64,000 bases of DNA from Lachnospiraceae bacterium KGMB03038 (GTDB lineage Bacteria; Bacillota; Clostridia; Lachnospirales; Lachnospiraceae): NCBI GenBank assembly GCA_007361935.1, contig CP041667.1, positions 2,446,501 to 2,510,500 on the forward strand, read 5' to 3'. The notes beneath the pieces are model-generated. The model did no database searches, had not been told where the DNA came from, and was given only the letters and a program-made list of their open reading frames with translations. A program made the position numbers and the translations under genes. Positions within the stretch are counted from its first letter, which is position 1, and every line of letters starts with the position of its first letter. Shown one piece after another: positions 26,296 through 34,971 of this stretch.

Positions 26296-27351
26296 TTAAT
26301 CTGCCTTCAGTTCTTTCCAAAGCTCATTCATCAGTTCCGTTGTCGCTTCATCTGTCTGTACGCAGACTTCGCAATTAGCCGTGGCGTCATCCGCCGGTAC
26401 CAAAGCCTCGTCTGCCCTCTCTTCATCGCTCAGACTCTCTACCACCGCATCGTTTGGCGTAGAATAATAAATATACTCAAAGTTGATCTTCGCCACATCT
26501 TCCCTGCACAGGAAATCCAGGAACTGCTGCGCCGCATCTACATTGTCGCAGTTCTTGGTCACACACCAGGAATCCAGCCATACGTTAGAGCCTTCTTTGG
26601 GGATCACATATGCCAGATCTTCATTATACTGATTTCCCAGATACGCTTCCCCGGAATATACAACCGCCATGGTGGCGTTCCCTGCTACAACCTCATCTCT
26701 GGCCTCGTCCACCAGATATGCCTGCACGTCCGGTTTCTGTTTTACCAGAAGATCCTGGGCCTCCTGAATCTCCGCCTCATTCTCGGTGTTGATCGAATAG
26801 CCCAGATACTTCAGGGCCACCATATAAGTGTCCCGCATACTGTTCTGCATCACGATCTCTCCGGCGTAATCTCCATTGAACAGTACATCCCAGCTGTCCA
26901 CCGGGGCATCCACTTTTGTGGTGTCATAGAGAATCCCAAGTGTCCCCCAGAAGTATGGCACCGTGTACTTGTTCTCCGGATCAAACGCTTTGGAAAACTC
27001 CCAATATTTATCTCCGATATTTCCGGCGTTCTCCATGGCGCTGATATCAATCTCCTGTGTTTCCCCTTCCTCGATCAGTCTCTGCAGCATATAGTCACTG
27101 GTGCACAGAAGATCATAGTCGATGGCGCCTGATTTATATTTGGTATACATTTCTTCCGGCGTCAGCGCTTCTTCATACTTTACTTCAATTCCGGTCTCCT
27201 CCTCGAACATATCCAGGACCACCGGATCCATATATTCCCCATAATTAAACACGGTCAGCGTCTCCTTAGCGCCTCCGCCTCCTCCGCAGCCTGCTGCCGC
27301 CAGGCCAAGAAATACCACTGTCATCACTGCGCTCAGCACTCTTTTTTTCAT
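26296..27351 (-). CDS. potD: Spermidine/putrescine ABC transporter substrate-binding protein
   Basis: 351 residues with a lipoprotein signal (VFLGLAAAGCGGGG; lipidated Cys near residue 22). The type 2 periplasmic-binding fold has family landmarks: LTVFNYGEYMDPVVLDMFEEETGI, YDLLCTSDYMLQRL, the VPYFWGTLGILYD strand and WDVLFNGDYAGEIVMQ. Aromatic and acidic residues expected for polyamine recognition are present. It is the last transporter gene in the potABCD order and overlaps potC by four bases. Confidence 0.93.
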   Translation of the reverse strand: MKKRVLSAVMTVVFLGLAAAGCGGGGGAKETLTVFNYGEYMDPVVLDMFEEETGIEVKYEEALTPEEMYTKYKSGAIDYDLLCTSDYMLQRLIEEGETQEIDISAMENAGNIGDKYWEFSKAFDPENKYTVPYFWGTLGILYDTTKVDAPVDSWDVLFNGDYAGEIVMQNSMRDTYMVALKYLGYSINTENEAEIQEAQDLLVKQKPDVQAYLVDEARDEVVAGNATMAVVYSGEAYLGNQYNEDLAYVIPKEGSNVWLDSWCVTKNCDNVDAAQQFLDFLCREDVAKINFEYIYYSTPNDAVVESLSDEERADEALVPADDATANCEVCVQTDEATTELMNELWKELKAD

Positions 27352-28151
27352 CTTGCATATCCTCCCTTTTCTTCCTTCTTCTTCCCCTGAGGGAAATAAT
27401 TGACGATCAACAGTATCACAAATATGATCGCGAAAATGATCGTTGAAAGCGCGTACATCTCCGGCTTGATCCCTTTCCGGATCTCTCCATAGATCATAGT
27501 CGATAAAGTATTGATCCCCGGACCTTTCGTAAAATAAGTAATTACAAAATCATCCATAGACATGGTAAAAGCCATGAAAAATCCGGCCGCTATCCCCCCT
27601 GCCAGCTGAGGCAGGATCACGGTAAAAAATCCATACACCGCGTTTGCCCCAAGATCTCTTGCCGCCTCATAGATGCTGATATTCATCTGTTTGATCTTAG
27701 GCATGACGCTTAAGATCACATAGGGGATATTAAAGGTAATATGGGCGATCAGCACACTTCCAAATCCAAGTTCCAGGAAGTGCACGAACCACAGCATCAG
27801 CGCGATCCCTGTCACGATATCCGCGTTCAGCATGGGAATATTAGTGGCCGCCATCATAATCTGATAGTTTCGCTGGCGCATGGCATTGATCCCAAGAGCC
27901 GCCAGCACCCCGATGACCGTAGCGATCAGGGCGGAAGCAAAAGCCAGCACCAATGTGGTCCCCAGGGCTTCCATGATCTGGCTGTTAGAAAACAGTCTCT
28001 GGTACCAGTCCAGAGTAAAACCTCCCCAGGTCACGCGAGACCTGGAATTATTGAAAGACAGGACGATCAATACCAGGATCGGCGCGTACAAAAATATGAT
28101 GATAAGCGCCAGATAAAACCGGCTGCAAAAATCTTTTATCTTTTCTACCAT
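27348..28151 (-). CDS. potC: Spermidine/putrescine ABC transporter permease PotC
   Basis: 267 residues with six membrane segments. The ABC permease coupling loop EAARDLGANAVYGFFTVILPQL (EAA motif, written here in two parts: EAARDLGANAVYG then FFTVILPQL) is clear, and the N-terminus (SRFYLALIIIFLYAPILVLI) is typical of PotC. It pairs with PotB to form the channel. It overlaps potB by seven bases upstream and potD by four downstream. Confidence 0.93.
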   Translation of the reverse strand: MVEKIKDFCSRFYLALIIIFLYAPILVLIVLSFNNSRSRVTWGGFTLDWYQRLFSNSQIMEALGTTLVLAFASALIATVIGVLAALGINAMRQRNYQIMMAATNIPMLNADIVTGIALMLWFVHFLELGFGSVLIAHITFNIPYVILSVMPKIKQMNISIYEAARDLGANAVYGFFTVILPQLAGGIAAGFFMAFTMSMDDFVITYFTKGPGINTLSTMIYGEIRKGIKPEMYALSTIIFAIIFVILLIVNYFPQGKKKEEKGGYAR

Positions 28152-28963
28152 ATTGCCGACCCCTTTCCTTCCACATCATTTTTCATGGTAAAGGCCATAC
28201 TGATCAAGACAAAAATCATCAGAGACACAGAAAGACCGGACCCTAAATTCCAGTTCATGCTTTTCGTAAATTCCTGCTCGATGATATTTCCGATCAGCTG
28301 CAATTTTCCGCCGCCCAGGATATCCGCGATCACAAACGAAGTCATAGAAGGCACAAATACCATCACAATACCGCTCAAAAGCCCCGGCATGGACAGCGGA
28401 AAGATTACTTTGCGGAAGGTGGTGAACCCTCCGGCTCCTAAGTCCCTCGCCGCTTCGATCACGTCTTCATCGATCTCCATCACCGCGTTATAGATGGGCA
28501 GCACCATATAAGGCAGGAAATCATAAACCACGCCGATCATGATCGCCACCCCTGTATTGGCAATAGAAAGAGGTTCAAATCCCAGTTTCTGGATGATAAA
28601 ATTCAAAATTCCATTGGATGACAAGATCATCTGCCAGGCAAGGATCCGCAGGATAAAATTCATCCACATCGGCAGGATGATGATAAAAAGAGCAAAGCCT
28701 CTCTTCCCCAGATTCAGCCGGCGCAAAGCCAGGACCAGGGGATAGGATAAAAGGATGCAGATCAATGTACATCCTACCGCGATCTCCAGAGAGAAGATCA
28801 CCGCTTTCAAATGGATCGGATCCGCGATCGCTATAATATTTTCCAAGGTAAAGCCTCCCGTCTGTCCAGTCAGGGCATATCGAAAGATCAAGATCATAGG
28901 GATCACCGTAAACCCGACTACCCAGACTGCATAAGGAGACGCAAGAAAGGTCCGTTTATTCAT
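28145..28963 (-). CDS. potB: Spermidine/putrescine ABC transporter permease PotB
   Basis: 272 residues, six membrane segments. The EAA loop reads EAARDLGAGGFTTFRKV and ends FPLSMPGLLSG. The N-terminal FLASPYAVWVVGFTVIPM and the VYDFLPYMVLPIYNA segment are characteristic of PotB. It overlaps potA by eight bases and potC by seven, giving a tightly coupled operon. Confidence 0.93.
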   Translation of the reverse strand: MNKRTFLASPYAVWVVGFTVIPMILIFRYALTGQTGGFTLENIIAIADPIHLKAVIFSLEIAVGCTLICILLSYPLVLALRRLNLGKRGFALFIIILPMWMNFILRILAWQMILSSNGILNFIIQKLGFEPLSIANTGVAIMIGVVYDFLPYMVLPIYNAVMEIDEDVIEAARDLGAGGFTTFRKVIFPLSMPGLLSGIVMVFVPSMTSFVIADILGGGKLQLIGNIIEQEFTKSMNWNLGSGLSVSLMIFVLISMAFTMKNDVEGKGSAIW

Positions 28964-30029
28964 CTTCTTTTATGACCTCCGCATCCTCTGAATGAGGCTT
29001 GTGCATGATCTGAATGTTATCCGGCAGGATAGTCAGGCCAACCTGGGCCCCTACCTGAGCGGGATTCACGCTCTCGATCATCCACTCGTAATCTCCTACC
29101 TGTACCTTGATCTCGTAGACCGCTCCTTTGAAAATGACGGATACCACCATTCCTTTCAGGAAGCCTTGTTCCGGCTCTACCACCACCAGATCTTCCGGGC
29201 GGATGACTACATCCACCAGTTCATTCGTCCCAAACCCCACATCTACACAGGGGATCTCCACTCCCTGGATCTCTACCAGACAGTCCCGCCTCATAATTCC
29301 GTCAATAATGTTGCTGTCACCAATGAAATCCGCCACGAAAGCATTCTGCGGTTCATCATAGATACTCTTAGAAGTCCCGATCTGCTGGATGATCCCTTTA
29401 TTCATGACAATGATCCGGTCGGACATGGTCAAGGCTTCTTCCTGGTCGTGGGTCACATAGATAAAGGTGATCCCTACTTCCTTCTTGATCTTGATCAGCT
29501 CTCTCTGCATATCACGGCGCAGCTTCAGATCCAGCGCTCCCAGCGGTTCGTCCAGAAGGAGCACCTGAGGTTCGTTTACGATCGCTCTTGCGATTGCCAC
29601 CCGCTGCTGCTGTCCGCCGGAGAGCGACATAGGGCTTCTCTTTTCATACCCTTCCATATTCACCAGCTTTAGGGCGTACTTTGTTTTATCCTTGACATAC
29701 TGCTGGCTTTTCTTCTTTAATTTCAATCCAAAGGCAATATTTTCTTCTACATTCATATGCGGAAATAACGAATATTTCTGAAAGACCGTATTTACATTCC
29801 GCTTATCCGGAGAAAGGCCGGTAATATCTTTCCCATCAAAAAGGACGCGCCCTTCATCGGGTTTTTCAAACCCTCCAATGATACGAAGCGTTGTTGATTT
29901 CCCGCATCCCGATGGTCCTAATAATGTAATAAACTCATTTCTCTTGATCTCAAGGCTGAAAGAATTCAGCACTTTCTTATCATCAAATGTCTTGCTGATC
30001 CCGTCCAATTCTAAAATAACGTCCTGCAT
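28956..30029 (-). CDS. potA: Spermidine/putrescine ABC transporter ATP-binding protein
   Basis: 357 residues. The ATPase module has Walker A GPSGCGKST (about residues 38-46), the signature LSGGQQQR, Walker B VLLLDEPLGALD and the switch histidine in YVTHDQEE. The C-terminal 120 residues form the regulatory TOBE-type domain (VDVVIRPEDLVVVE). It energises PotBC import of polyamines. It is preceded by 10 bases by the XRE-cupin regulator. Confidence 0.95.
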   Translation of the reverse strand: MQDVILELDGISKTFDDKKVLNSFSLEIKRNEFITLLGPSGCGKSTTLRIIGGFEKPDEGRVLFDGKDITGLSPDKRNVNTVFQKYSLFPHMNVEENIAFGLKLKKKSQQYVKDKTKYALKLVNMEGYEKRSPMSLSGGQQQRVAIARAIVNEPQVLLLDEPLGALDLKLRRDMQRELIKIKKEVGITFIYVTHDQEEALTMSDRIIVMNKGIIQQIGTSKSIYDEPQNAFVADFIGDSNIIDGIMRRDCLVEIQGVEIPCVDVGFGTNELVDVVIRPEDLVVVEPEQGFLKGMVVSVIFKGAVYEIKVQVGDYEWMIESVNPAQVGAQVGLTILPDNIQIMHKPHSEDAEVIKEDE

Positions 30030-30039
30030 GGTATCCTCC

Positions 30040-30588
30040 TTAAAAGCTTGGCGGACTGCTGATCCAGATGATGGACGAGACCCGGCCGCAAGCTGAGCTT
30101 ATCTTATGTTTTTTATTCGCGGAAAAGATAAAGGAATCGCCTTTCTTTACCGTATATACATTCTTTCCATAATGGAGGTTGATCTTCCCTTCCAGTACAT
30201 ATCCAAACTCTTCTCCATCATGGGGTTTATCCACCGGCATTGTCTGGCCAGGCTGGATCCGCACCAAGATCGGTTCCATGCTGCGGCTCTGAGCGGAAGC
30301 CACCAGCCACTCAATCTGATTTCCGAACTCATCCGTCTTCTCAAAATAGTCTTCCTTCTGGTATACGATCTGCTGTTCGTTTTCTTCGCTGAAAAACTCC
30401 GCCAGGTTCGTTCCCAGACACTCTACGATATCCATCAAAGTAGAGATCGAAGGGGCGGTAAGTCCTCGTTCAAGCTGAGAGATAAATCCCTTGGTAAGTT
30501 CCGTCCGGTCTGCAAGTTCCTCCTGGGTCAAGCCATTCTGATTACGAAGATTTCGGATCTTATTTCCGATCTTTTCCTCAATATTCAT
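30040..30588 (-). CDS. XRE-cupin transcriptional regulator of the polyamine operon
   Basis: 182 residues. The N-terminal HTH (residues 7-62, with GLTQEELADRTELTKGFISQ) is followed by a linker and a C-terminal cupin (residues 105-178, MPVDKPHDGEEFGYVLEGKI and KKGDSFIFSANKKHKIS). This architecture is that of PuuR-type and related regulators which sense small molecules in the cupin barrel. As first gene of the potABCD operon it most likely controls polyamine uptake in response to polyamine level. Two TTTAGTA repeats flank its promoter. Confidence 0.9.
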   Translation of the reverse strand: MNIEEKIGNKIRNLRNQNGLTQEELADRTELTKGFISQLERGLTAPSISTLMDIVECLGTNLAEFFSEENEQQIVYQKEDYFEKTDEFGNQIEWLVASAQSRSMEPILVRIQPGQTMPVDKPHDGEEFGYVLEGKINLHYGKNVYTVKKGDSFIFSANKKHKISSACGRVSSIIWISSPPSF

Positions 30589-30609
30589 TCATCCTCTTCC
30601 CCTTACAGT

Positions 30610-30665
30610 TACTAAACATTTTGTTTTATCCTTCTTAATTATACATATACTAAATATAAAGTCAA
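30610..30665 (-). promoter_or_regulatory. Promoter of the XRE-cupin/pot operon with repeated heptamers
   Basis: TTGACT (30660-30665) and TATAAT (30638-30643) on the minus strand are 16 bases apart. The heptamer TTTAGTA occurs within the spacer (30648-30654) and again at 30610-30616 in the leader, 38 bases apart. These are candidate sites for the XRE-cupin protein. Confidence 0.7.
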
Positions 30666-30764
30666 CTATTATTTACAAAAAAAAGAATCCCCAAAAAGGG
30701 AATCCAATAAAACTTTTTTGGCCATTTCTCTGTCTTAGCTTTAGGAAGGTTCAAACACTGCGTA

Positions 30765-30793
30765 TTGACGATTCCTTGGGAAATCGTTATGAT
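30765..30793 (+). promoter_or_regulatory. Promoter of the coiled-coil protein gene
   Basis: TTGACG (30765-30770), a 17-base spacer and TATGAT (30788-30793) lie about 45 bases before the ATG at 30838, which has AAAGGAG upstream. Confidence 0.7.
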
Positions 30794-30837
30794 GAAATAC
30801 AGAAAACTCAGTTCTTTTTTACGAAAGGAGTAAAAAC

Positions 30838-31581
30838 ATGGATCGAAGCGCACTCTTAATCTATCTGCGGGATCTGCGCGACCTGGAAGTCGCGAAATAT
30901 CGGATCAACGAATTGATCAAACAGAAATCGAACGCGCCCGAGGCGCTTGCAATACAAAAAATGTATACAACTCAGAAAGCCCATATGGATCTTTGGGAAA
31001 GAAATCTGGAACAGCAGGGGTACGCCGCAGATTCCAACGGAGTCACTGCCGTGCGTCAGAAGTATCAAGCGCAGCTTCAGCGGACCGCCCAAATGTACAA
31101 TTCTGCCTTACAGCGTCTTACCCGCCCTTTAAAAAAAGAGCTGGCCATGGCGGATTCTGTTTTGCGGAAAGCCTACAGCCATAACATCATCCCTCAGCCG
31201 TACCGGAATCTGGCCTCCATCTGTTATATCTATGGCTATATGGCTACTTCTCAGGCAACATTGAAGGACACTCTGCTCCACGCGCATATGGAAAATGGCA
31301 TCCAGCGGATCACCTCAAGGCTCAATGCCTTCATGAAACAAAATGAAGAACTGATTCTGACAGCAAGACGGATTGAGTATAATACCGAACAGCAGCTTGC
31401 TCAAAACCAGCAGATCCTGCGGGGCTTACAGCAGAACCTGTCCGCCCAGCAGCGAACGGCGCAAAACACGCGGGAAATCTCCCAGTACGCCAAAATAGCC
31501 GCTACAAACACGCAGACGTCTGCCTTTTTTCAGATGGCCACCTATTTTCAGCTTGGCGGGAGAGCCGGCCGGATCGTCTAA
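30838..31581 (+). CDS. Uncharacterised coiled-coil protein
   Basis: 247 residues, no signal peptide. I do not recognise a family. The N-terminal 110 residues are predicted helices with heptads (YLRDLRDLEVAKYRINELIKQ; QKYQAQLQRTAQMYNSALQRL). A less charged middle (YRNLASICYIYGYMATSQATL) is followed by a strongly helical, glutamine-rich segment (residues 165-225: RIEYNTEQQLAQNQQILRGL, QQNLSAQQRTAQNT). The end, AFFQMATYFQLGGRAGRIV, is hydrophobic. It has its own promoter and a strong ribosome-binding site, and is convergent with the HAD gene. A structural or scaffolding role is possible but unsupported. Confidence 0.75.
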   Translation: MDRSALLIYLRDLRDLEVAKYRINELIKQKSNAPEALAIQKMYTTQKAHMDLWERNLEQQGYAADSNGVTAVRQKYQAQLQRTAQMYNSALQRLTRPLKKELAMADSVLRKAYSHNIIPQPYRNLASICYIYGYMATSQATLKDTLLHAHMENGIQRITSRLNAFMKQNEELILTARRIEYNTEQQLAQNQQILRGLQQNLSAQQRTAQNTREISQYAKIAATNTQTSAFFQMATYFQLGGRAGRIV

Positions 31582-31603
31582 TGGAACTGTCAGGAATGTC
31601 CTT

Positions 31604-32068
31604 TTATCCCCGCAGTGTCGCCACCAGACGCACCGGATACAGCAGCAGGTCCAGAGCATCTTCAATACTCCTGGTACACACATCCGCTTCATGCAGCAGC
31701 CTGCTGCACATGCCTTCCTGCTCAATGACCGCGATCGCCAGCGCGCTGGCCCGGAGCATCAATTTATCATTCCTTCCATTCCCAATGGCCACACAAGCAT
31801 CTAACCCCAGCTCTTCTACCACTGCCATTTTTGCCGGCAAGGCATTTTCGTTTGGAAAAGTCTGGATCTTGACCGGAAGATCCAGACATGCTTCCTTTGC
31901 CGTCCCGTAAGTGTCCGCCGTCAGGACGATGATATCCATTTCTTCCGCCAGTTTCCGGATTCTTTCCTTTACTGACTCTTTGATCTTGCCGCCCATAGCG
32001 ATAGTCCCATTGTAATCCAGCACCAGGTATCTGAGATTCAATTCTTTATATCCAGGTATTTCAATCTT
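31604..32068 (-). CDS. HAD-family hydrolase, soluble P-type-ATPase-like (COG4087 type)
   Basis: 154 residues. I start at the ATG at 32068, which has AAAGGTGAAACGG before it and gives [14 protein letters not shown] motif I reads LDYNGT: the nucleophile Asp is there, but the usual second Asp is Asn, as in this small family. Motif II is VLTADTYG (Thr/Asp context), the lysine of motif III lies in LPAKM, and motif IV is IGNGRNDKLML. It overlaps the end of the BrkB gene by eight bases. The substrate is unknown; phosphatase activity is inferred. Confidence 0.75.
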   Translation of the reverse strand, partial: KIEIPGYKELNLRYLVLDYNGTIAMGGKIKESVKERIRKLAEEMDIIVLTADTYGTAKEACLDLPVKIQTFPNENALPAKMAVVEELGLDACVAIGNGRNDKLMLRASALAIAVIEQEGMCSRLLHEADVCTRSIEDALDLLLYPVRLVATLRG

Positions 32069-32933
32069 CATCCGTTTCACCTTTCTTCTCTTCTTTATCC
32101 GATTCTTTTCCGATAAATAATTTATCATACATCACAATATTTACTTCGCCGCCCAGCAGGATGCTGTACATACAGAAATACATCCACAACATGATCAGCA
32201 CGATCGTAGTCAAGCTTCCATACATACTGGAAAATCCCTGGAACACGTCTACATACACCGAAAAGATCCAGGAGATCACCATCCATCCAATAGCCGTAAA
32301 TATCGCGCCGGGGATCTGTTTTCGGAACTTGTCCTTCCGGTTAGGCAGAAATTTATAGATCAAAAGGGAGAAGACCACCAAAAGAGCCGGCGTGATATAG
32401 GTACGCGCTTCGATCAGCCAGTCCGCCATGGATGTCATAAAGGGGATGTGCTCCGCAATGAAAATATTCAGACTGTTTCCGAAAACAGAAAGAACCAAAA
32501 GCGAAACGATCACCAGGATAAACATTACTGTATACAGGGTAGAACGAATTCTCAGAAATATGTAATTTCTAGTCTCCGAACACTCATAGACACAATTCAA
32601 TCCAGAAGTCATAGCCAAAACACCTTTTCCCGCTGACCACAGCGCCACGATCACAGTGATCGGGATCACTCCCATAGACTGGTTATATACCTGATTGACG
32701 ATGGTGGTGATCAGAGAGTTTACTGAGCTTGGGAATACCTGCATCACCGCAGTCATTACATCCGCTTTCGTCACCGGCGTATAGCGTACCAGCATAAGCA
32801 GCAGCAAAATGATCGGGATCAGGCACAGCATGAAGAAAAAAGCAGACTGCGCCGCATAAGCGCCTACATGATCGTCTGCTACCTGTGTCGTAAATTCTAC
32901 ACATTTGTGATAGATTTTTTTAATCCTTTTCAT
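32061..32933 (-). CDS. YihY/BrkB family membrane protein
   Basis: 290 residues with six membrane segments. Family marks: [20 protein letters not shown] near the N-terminus, the [21 protein letters not shown] loop, and the closing [28 protein letters not shown]. Once annotated as ribonuclease BN, the family is an integral membrane protein of uncertain function, proposed in transport or lipid export. The ATG at 32933 has AGGAG upstream. It is divergent from xpt. Confidence 0.88.
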   Translation of the reverse strand: MKRIKKIYHKCVEFTTQVADDHVGAYAAQSAFFFMLCLIPIILLLLMLVRYTPVTKADVMTAVMQVFPSSVNSLITTIVNQVYNQSMGVIPITVIVALWSAGKGVLAMTSGLNCVYECSETRNYIFLRIRSTLYTVMFILVIVSLLVLSVFGNSLNIFIAEHIPFMTSMADWLIEARTYITPALLVVFSLLIYKFLPNRKDKFRKQIPGAIFTAIGWMVISWIFSVYVDVFQGFSSMYGSLTTIVLIMLWMYFCMYSILLGGEVNIVMYDKLFIGKESDKEEKKGETDED

Positions 32934-33058
32934 GGTTTTCTCCTATCATTGCCTTATATTCTACCCGATTTCCATCTGTTTGTCTATTGAAAAACCAGAT
33001 CTGGAGAAGTACTATAAAAGCAGAATATCTAAAAACATTTACCAGAGAGGAACATTTT

Positions 33059-33631
33059 ATGAAACTATTAAAAGACCGTATTCTCAAAGATGGGGTCGTA
33101 AAACCCGGAAATGTACTGAAAGTGGACAGCTTCTTAAACCACCAGATGGACATCGATCTCATGAACGAAATCGGAAAGGAATTCCGCCGCCGATTTCCTT
33201 CCGATGAGATCACCAAAATCCTTACCATCGAGGCTTCCGGAATCGGTATTGCCTGTATCACGGCCCAGTATTTCCATGTACCTGTAGTATTTGCAAAAAA
33301 AGCTCAGAGTATTAATCTGGACGGCGACGTTTATCACACACGCGTACAGTCCTTCACACACCAAAAAATCTATGATGTAATCCTGTCCAAGAAATTCCTG
33401 ACCCAAAACGACCGGGTACTGATCATCGATGACTTCCTTGCCAATGGATGCGCCCTCCAGGGACTGATCGACATCATAAAAAAAGCCGGAGCTTCTATCG
33501 AAGGCGCCGGCATCGTGATCGAAAAAGGGTTCCAACAGGGCGGACGCTTAATCCGAGAACAAGGAATACACCTAGAATCCCTTGCTGTCATCTCATCAAT
33601 GACGGACAGTGAAGTTCAATTTGGGACGTAG
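33059..33631 (+). CDS. xpt: Xanthine phosphoribosyltransferase
   Basis: 190 residues from the ATG at 33059, with AGAGAGGAAC upstream; a longer frame to 32987 lacks a start signal. The PRPP loop [14 protein letters not shown] and the substrate region [15 protein letters not shown] and [12 protein letters not shown] are diagnostic. The enzyme salvages xanthine to XMP. The last residues, VQFGT followed by TAG, come from the left arm of palindromic element copy B, so the natural C-terminus has probably been replaced or trimmed by that element. No purine riboswitch is visible upstream. Confidence 0.93.
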   Translation: MKLLKDRILKDGVVKPGNVLKVDSFLNHQMDIDLMNEIGKEFRRRFPSDEITKILTIEASGIGIACITAQYFHVPVVFAKKAQSINLDGDVYHTRVQSFTHQKIYDVILSKKFLTQNDRVLIIDDFLANGCALQGLIDIIKKAGASIEGAGIVIEKGFQQGGRLIREQGIHLESLAVISSMTDSEVQFGT

Positions 33632-33683
33632 CATTTTGCAAAAATGCTACGTCCCAAATTGACTTTTGCCCTGTACCTTTTTG
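33617..33683. repeat. 67-bp palindromic intergenic element, copy B
   Basis: CAATTTGGGACGTAG and CTACGTCCCAAATTG are perfect complements here, continued inward by CATTTT and AAAATG, so nearly the whole left part forms one stem of about 21 bp. The flank ACTTTTGCCCTGTACC with TTTTTG matches copy A (22264-22330) except for one base. The left arm supplies the last codons and TAG stop of xpt. Confidence 0.85.
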
Positions 33684-33684
33684 G

Positions 33685-34461
33685 CTATTCTCCAAATTTC
33701 AACTTCTGAAATCGCAGTGAATACACAGAATATACGCTTAACATCACGATATTGGCCACAGCCAGCAGTACCACCGCCGCCATCCCGGTTCCAAAGGAGA
33801 GCTGCCCCATCATGGCGATCACCAGCAGTATCATCAGAAAGGTTTTCATCATAGTAAATGTTTTGTAGCTGGACTTATAGACCACCATCCGCTCCGCCTC
33901 GTCACAGCTTTCGATCCATTCTTTCTCAAAGTGCAGGTCCGCCGCATCGCCTTTTTTCGATGGATCTTTCCTGCGCAGCTGTTTGACCGCGGCGATCTGG
34001 TACGCCACGCAGACCAGCACAGTTGCCAGAAATGGAACGACTGCCCAGAGAAGCCGGTAGGCCGCGTCTTTTTCCTCTACTGGGAATCCAAAAGCGAAGA
34101 TCACCATGGAAAGACACATGAAGATACTGGTGACTATCATTCCCGCGGAACTCCACAGCTCATACCCATGATCCAGCGCTTCCATAAGAGAATCATCTTC
34201 TTCATCCATCTGCCGGATATACCTCTCCGCCTGCCGATAGCACACAAGACTCAAGATCAGCGTGACTCCTGTAAATACCCAGAGAATCACCGCCACATTT
34301 GCGCCTATCCACCCGGAAGCCGCCTGTAAGAATCCAGCCATCCCATCTTCCCAGAAGATCAGGCTTCCTCCCAGAATCGCGCCAATGGCGCCTCCCAGAC
34401 ACATAAATAAGATCATCTTCAAATAAGAATTCATTTTCTTCTCTGCTTTCTTCTCTCTCAT
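33685..34461 (-). CDS. DUF3169 family membrane protein
   Basis: 258 residues. The start at 34461 is favoured because AGGAGG, inside the last codons of the regulator gene, is nine bases upstream. Six membrane segments: two near residues 10-60, two in the middle (MIVTSIFMCLSMVIFAFGFP; LLWAVVPFLATVLVCVAYQI) and two near the end, with a soluble charged loop carrying HFEKEWIESCDEAERMVVYK, the family's most recognisable part. Function is unknown. It is co-encoded with a small XRE repressor, the usual partner of this family. Confidence 0.8.
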   Translation of the reverse strand: MREKKAEKKMNSYLKMILFMCLGGAIGAILGGSLIFWEDGMAGFLQAASGWIGANVAVILWVFTGVTLILSLVCYRQAERYIRQMDEEDDSLMEALDHGYELWSSAGMIVTSIFMCLSMVIFAFGFPVEEKDAAYRLLWAVVPFLATVLVCVAYQIAAVKQLRRKDPSKKGDAADLHFEKEWIESCDEAERMVVYKSSYKTFTMMKTFLMILLVIAMMGQLSFGTGMAAVVLLAVANIVMLSVYSVYSLRFQKLKFGE

Positions 34462-34462
34462 G

Positions 34463-34669
34463 TTATTCATCCTCCTCTAGCTCAAATATCTCTTCCACCG
34501 GAACTTCAAATATCTTCGCCAGCTTCAGCGCCAGCGCTACAGACGGGGAATAATCGCCCCTTTCGATCAGGCTGATGGTCTGACGGGAGACCCCTGCCAT
34601 CTTTCCAAGCTGGGACTGATTCACATTCAGCCTGGCCCGATGTTCCTTCACCCGATTCCTAAGTCCCAT
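34463..34669 (-). CDS. Small XRE-family repressor
   Basis: 68 residues, nearly all one helix-turn-helix: LNVNQSQLGKMAGVSRQTIS is the HTH core and SPSVALALKLAKIFEVPVEEIF the following helices, as in stand-alone Cro-like repressors paired with membrane proteins. The ATG at 34669 follows AAAGGAG. Its stop is one base before the DUF3169 ATG. Four palindromes TGACAA-N(0-6)-TTGTCA upstream overlap its promoter and are its likely binding sites. Confidence 0.88.
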   Translation of the reverse strand: MGLRNRVKEHRARLNVNQSQLGKMAGVSRQTISLIERGDYSPSVALALKLAKIFEVPVEEIFELEEDE

Positions 34670-34760
34670 ATGCACTTCTCCTTTCTGTCTGCTTTCCCGG
34701 CTCTCTCCAGGAGCTTCGAATCATACTAGCCCCTCCTCTTATCTTTGAGATTTCTCTTCT

Positions 34761-34865
34761 TTGTCATGACAAATATCTTTTCCATTTTGACAACTTTTCT
34801 TGTCACGTTTAATATACCATTGACAACTTTATTTGTCAACAACTTTTTGACAACTTTTCTTGTCA
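34761..34865 (-). promoter_or_regulatory. Promoter with an array of palindromic operators
   Basis: TTGACA (34834-34839) and TATATT (34811-34816) are 17 bases apart on the minus strand. Three copies of TGACAA-N6-TTGTCA lie at 34788-34805, 34821-34838 and 34848-34865, and a compressed copy TTGTCATGACAA at 34761-34772. One operator covers the -35 box, one lies at the start site, one upstream. This strongly suggests cooperative autorepression by the XRE protein. Confidence 0.85.
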
Positions 34866-34914
34866 AAAAGGAACCTCTTACCGGCTTCCGGAAAAACAAG
34901 CGTTTCGCGCGATC

Positions 34915-34948
34915 AAAAAACCGGCCGCGGCTCAAAAGCCGCAGCCGG
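34915..34948 (-). terminator. Terminator of the zinc-ribbon gene
   Basis: CCGGCTGCGGCT and AGCCGCGGCCGG pair around TTTTG with a single mismatch (34921-34948), followed on the minus strand by TTTTTT (34915-34920), 24 bases after the stop codon. Confidence 0.8.
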
Positions 34949-34971
34949 GAACCAACACCCTTTTTTAAACT

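Noticed and set aside
32934..33058. Possible purine riboswitch before xpt
   Set aside because: The region is short and shows none of the conserved three-way-junction segments; only an ordinary ribosome-binding site is seen.
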